Positions 5,652-6,412 of a stretch of 6,412 bases of DNA are shown piece after piece; the first letter of the stretch is position 1, and each line of letters starts with the position of its first letter. A program made the translations under genes and the position numbers. Below the pieces are notes generated by a model. It made no database searches and was not told the DNA's origin. It was given only the letters and a program-made list of their open reading frames with translations. This DNA is from an uncultured Akkermansia sp. (GTDB lineage Bacteria; Verrucomicrobiota; Verrucomicrobiia; Verrucomicrobiales; Akkermansiaceae): positions 1 to 6,412 of the forward strand of contig CAAFXA010000129.1 in NCBI GenBank assembly GCA_900766865.1. The letters are read 5' to 3'.

Positions 5652-5675
5652 TGAATTCAACTGGCTGCGGAAGTC

Positions 5676-6412
5676 TTACTTCTTCAGCTTAATGCTGACG
5701 CGCCAGGTGCAGATGTTGTTGTTGACGGTTGACGTGGAATCCAGACGCTCCACATATTTGGCAATGCCCTCTAAGGCATCGGCAATCTCGTCGGCCTGGT
5801 TGGCTTTCTGCTCTGCGGGGGTGGGCTCGTGGTAGACGTAGCGGTCTTCTTCCTCGTAGTCCTCCTCTTCGATGTAGTCCTCATCATCCGCGGCAATGGG
5901 GGTATCCGTGGCATCGGTCTCATCCGTGGCAACGGTCTCATCCTCTGCATCGAACTCTGCGTTTGCAGGTGCCTCTCCTTCCACACCGAGAGTCAGCGGT
6001 TCTTTCTCTTTTTGCACGGCTTTCTCCAGTTCGTTGGCAATGCCGCGGGCGGTGGTAGCCAGCGGGGTGAACTTGATGCTGCATACGGCCCCGGTAAAGG
6101 GCATGCTGCCGGTTGCAGCTGCGGCAATCTCCGCATTGTAGTTGGAGGAAGTGCCCACAGTGAAGGCCGTGTCGCTTACCGTGATGTTGGGTACCATGTC
6201 CGGGGTGAACCAGGGCAGGGCGATGCTGTAAGAGATGGCGTTACCTATGGGGGTGGGAACGATGGGGAGCATGTTCACCACGGCGGGGTCGCTGCCGAGC
6301 TTGGCTGCTACATCGCCGGCGGTTTTCACCAGAGCATCCCAACCCTGGGAAAGCTTGCTGCGGTCAGATACGCCGGTGTAGACACAGAGGCGGGGCATAG
6401 CTGCAGTATTGC
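5676..6412 (-). CDS. Unrecognised protein with acidic linker, C-terminal part
   Basis: I do not recognise this gene. The frame stays open past an internal ATG at 6398 to the window edge, and the visible sequence begins mid-domain with no signal peptide, so I treat it as truncated at its 5' end. Numbering from that ATG, about 240 residues are visible. Residues 1-125 look folded (LCVYTGVSDRSKLSQGWDAL, then ISYSIALPWFTPDMVPNITV and an Ala-rich stretch). Residues about 140-195 are a low-complexity acidic linker rich in Asp and Glu, with blocks such as DEDYIEEEDYEEED and an 18-bp DNA duplication. The last 45 residues form a short helix (QADEIADALEGIAKYVERL) and a beta-like tail (TVNNNICTWRVSIKLKK). 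It converges with the permease gene across the shared terminator. The start is outside the window, and a complete 240-residue protein from 6398 is possible but less likely. Confidence 0.7.
   Translation of the reverse strand, partial: NTAAMPRLCVYTGVSDRSKLSQGWDALVKTAGDVAAKLGSDPAVVNMLPIVPTPIGNAISYSIALPWFTPDMVPNITVSDTAFTVGTSSNYNAEIAAAATGSMPFTGAVCSIKFTPLATTARGIANELEKAVQKEKEPLTLGVEGEAPANAEFDAEDETVATDETDATDTPIAADDEDYIEEEDYEEEDRYVYHEPTPAEQKANQADEIADALEGIAKYVERLDSTSTVNNNICTWRVSIKLKK
5904..5939. repeat. 18-bp tandem duplication in the acidic linker
   Basis: ATCCGTGGCATCGGTCTC (5904-5921) is followed at once by ATCCGTGGCAACGGTCTC (5922-5939), differing at one base. It encodes DETVAT/DETDAT-like hexapeptides in the acidic linker of the minus-strand gene. 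The 18-bp unit keeps the reading frame, so copy number could vary without breaking the protein. Confidence 0.85.

Overview
The window looks like ordinary chromosome from a mid-to-high-GC Gram-negative bacterium. The gene set and style suggest Verrucomicrobiota, possibly an Akkermansia relative: two lipoprotein signal peptides, genes mostly started without a Shine-Dalgarno site, and a REP-like palindrome of a type I associate with such genomes. That placement is a judgement from memory and is not proven by the sequence.

Layout, left to right. Positions 1-296 hold no gene but a dense cluster of perfect short palindromes. Next, on the minus strand, comes a complete initiator tRNA gene (334-407) with its own promoter (445-473) and a strong intrinsic terminator (297-326). 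Upstream of it on the same strand is a tightly packed three-gene cluster, read from 2985 down to 512: an M28-family zinc peptidase lipoprotein, a family-4-type uracil-DNA glycosylase, and a Sel1-repeat lipoprotein. The first two are separated by 9 nt and lie in the same reading frame. The last two overlap through a GTGA start/stop. A near-consensus promoter (2999-3027) drives the cluster and places the likely transcript start only about 6-7 nt before the ATG that gives the best lipoprotein signal peptide.

Divergent from this cluster on the plus strand is a two-gene ABC-2-type exporter: an ATPase (3121-4059) overlapping by ATGA with a large 509-residue polytopic permease (4056-5585). It ends at a hairpin (5619-5651) shared with a convergent minus-strand gene. 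That gene (5676 to beyond 6412) is cut by the window edge and encodes the C-terminal part of an unrecognised protein with a long acidic low-complexity linker.

The genes do not form one obvious pathway. The peptidase and the Sel1 protein are predicted envelope lipoproteins, the glycosylase is a cytosolic DNA-repair enzyme, and the exporter is a separate unit. I found no convincing new multi-gene system. The most interesting points are molecular: a glycosylase lacking three of the four family-4 iron-sulfur cysteines, an initiator tRNA with A29:U41 replacing one of the three hallmark G:C pairs, and a peptidase promoter implying an almost leaderless mRNA.
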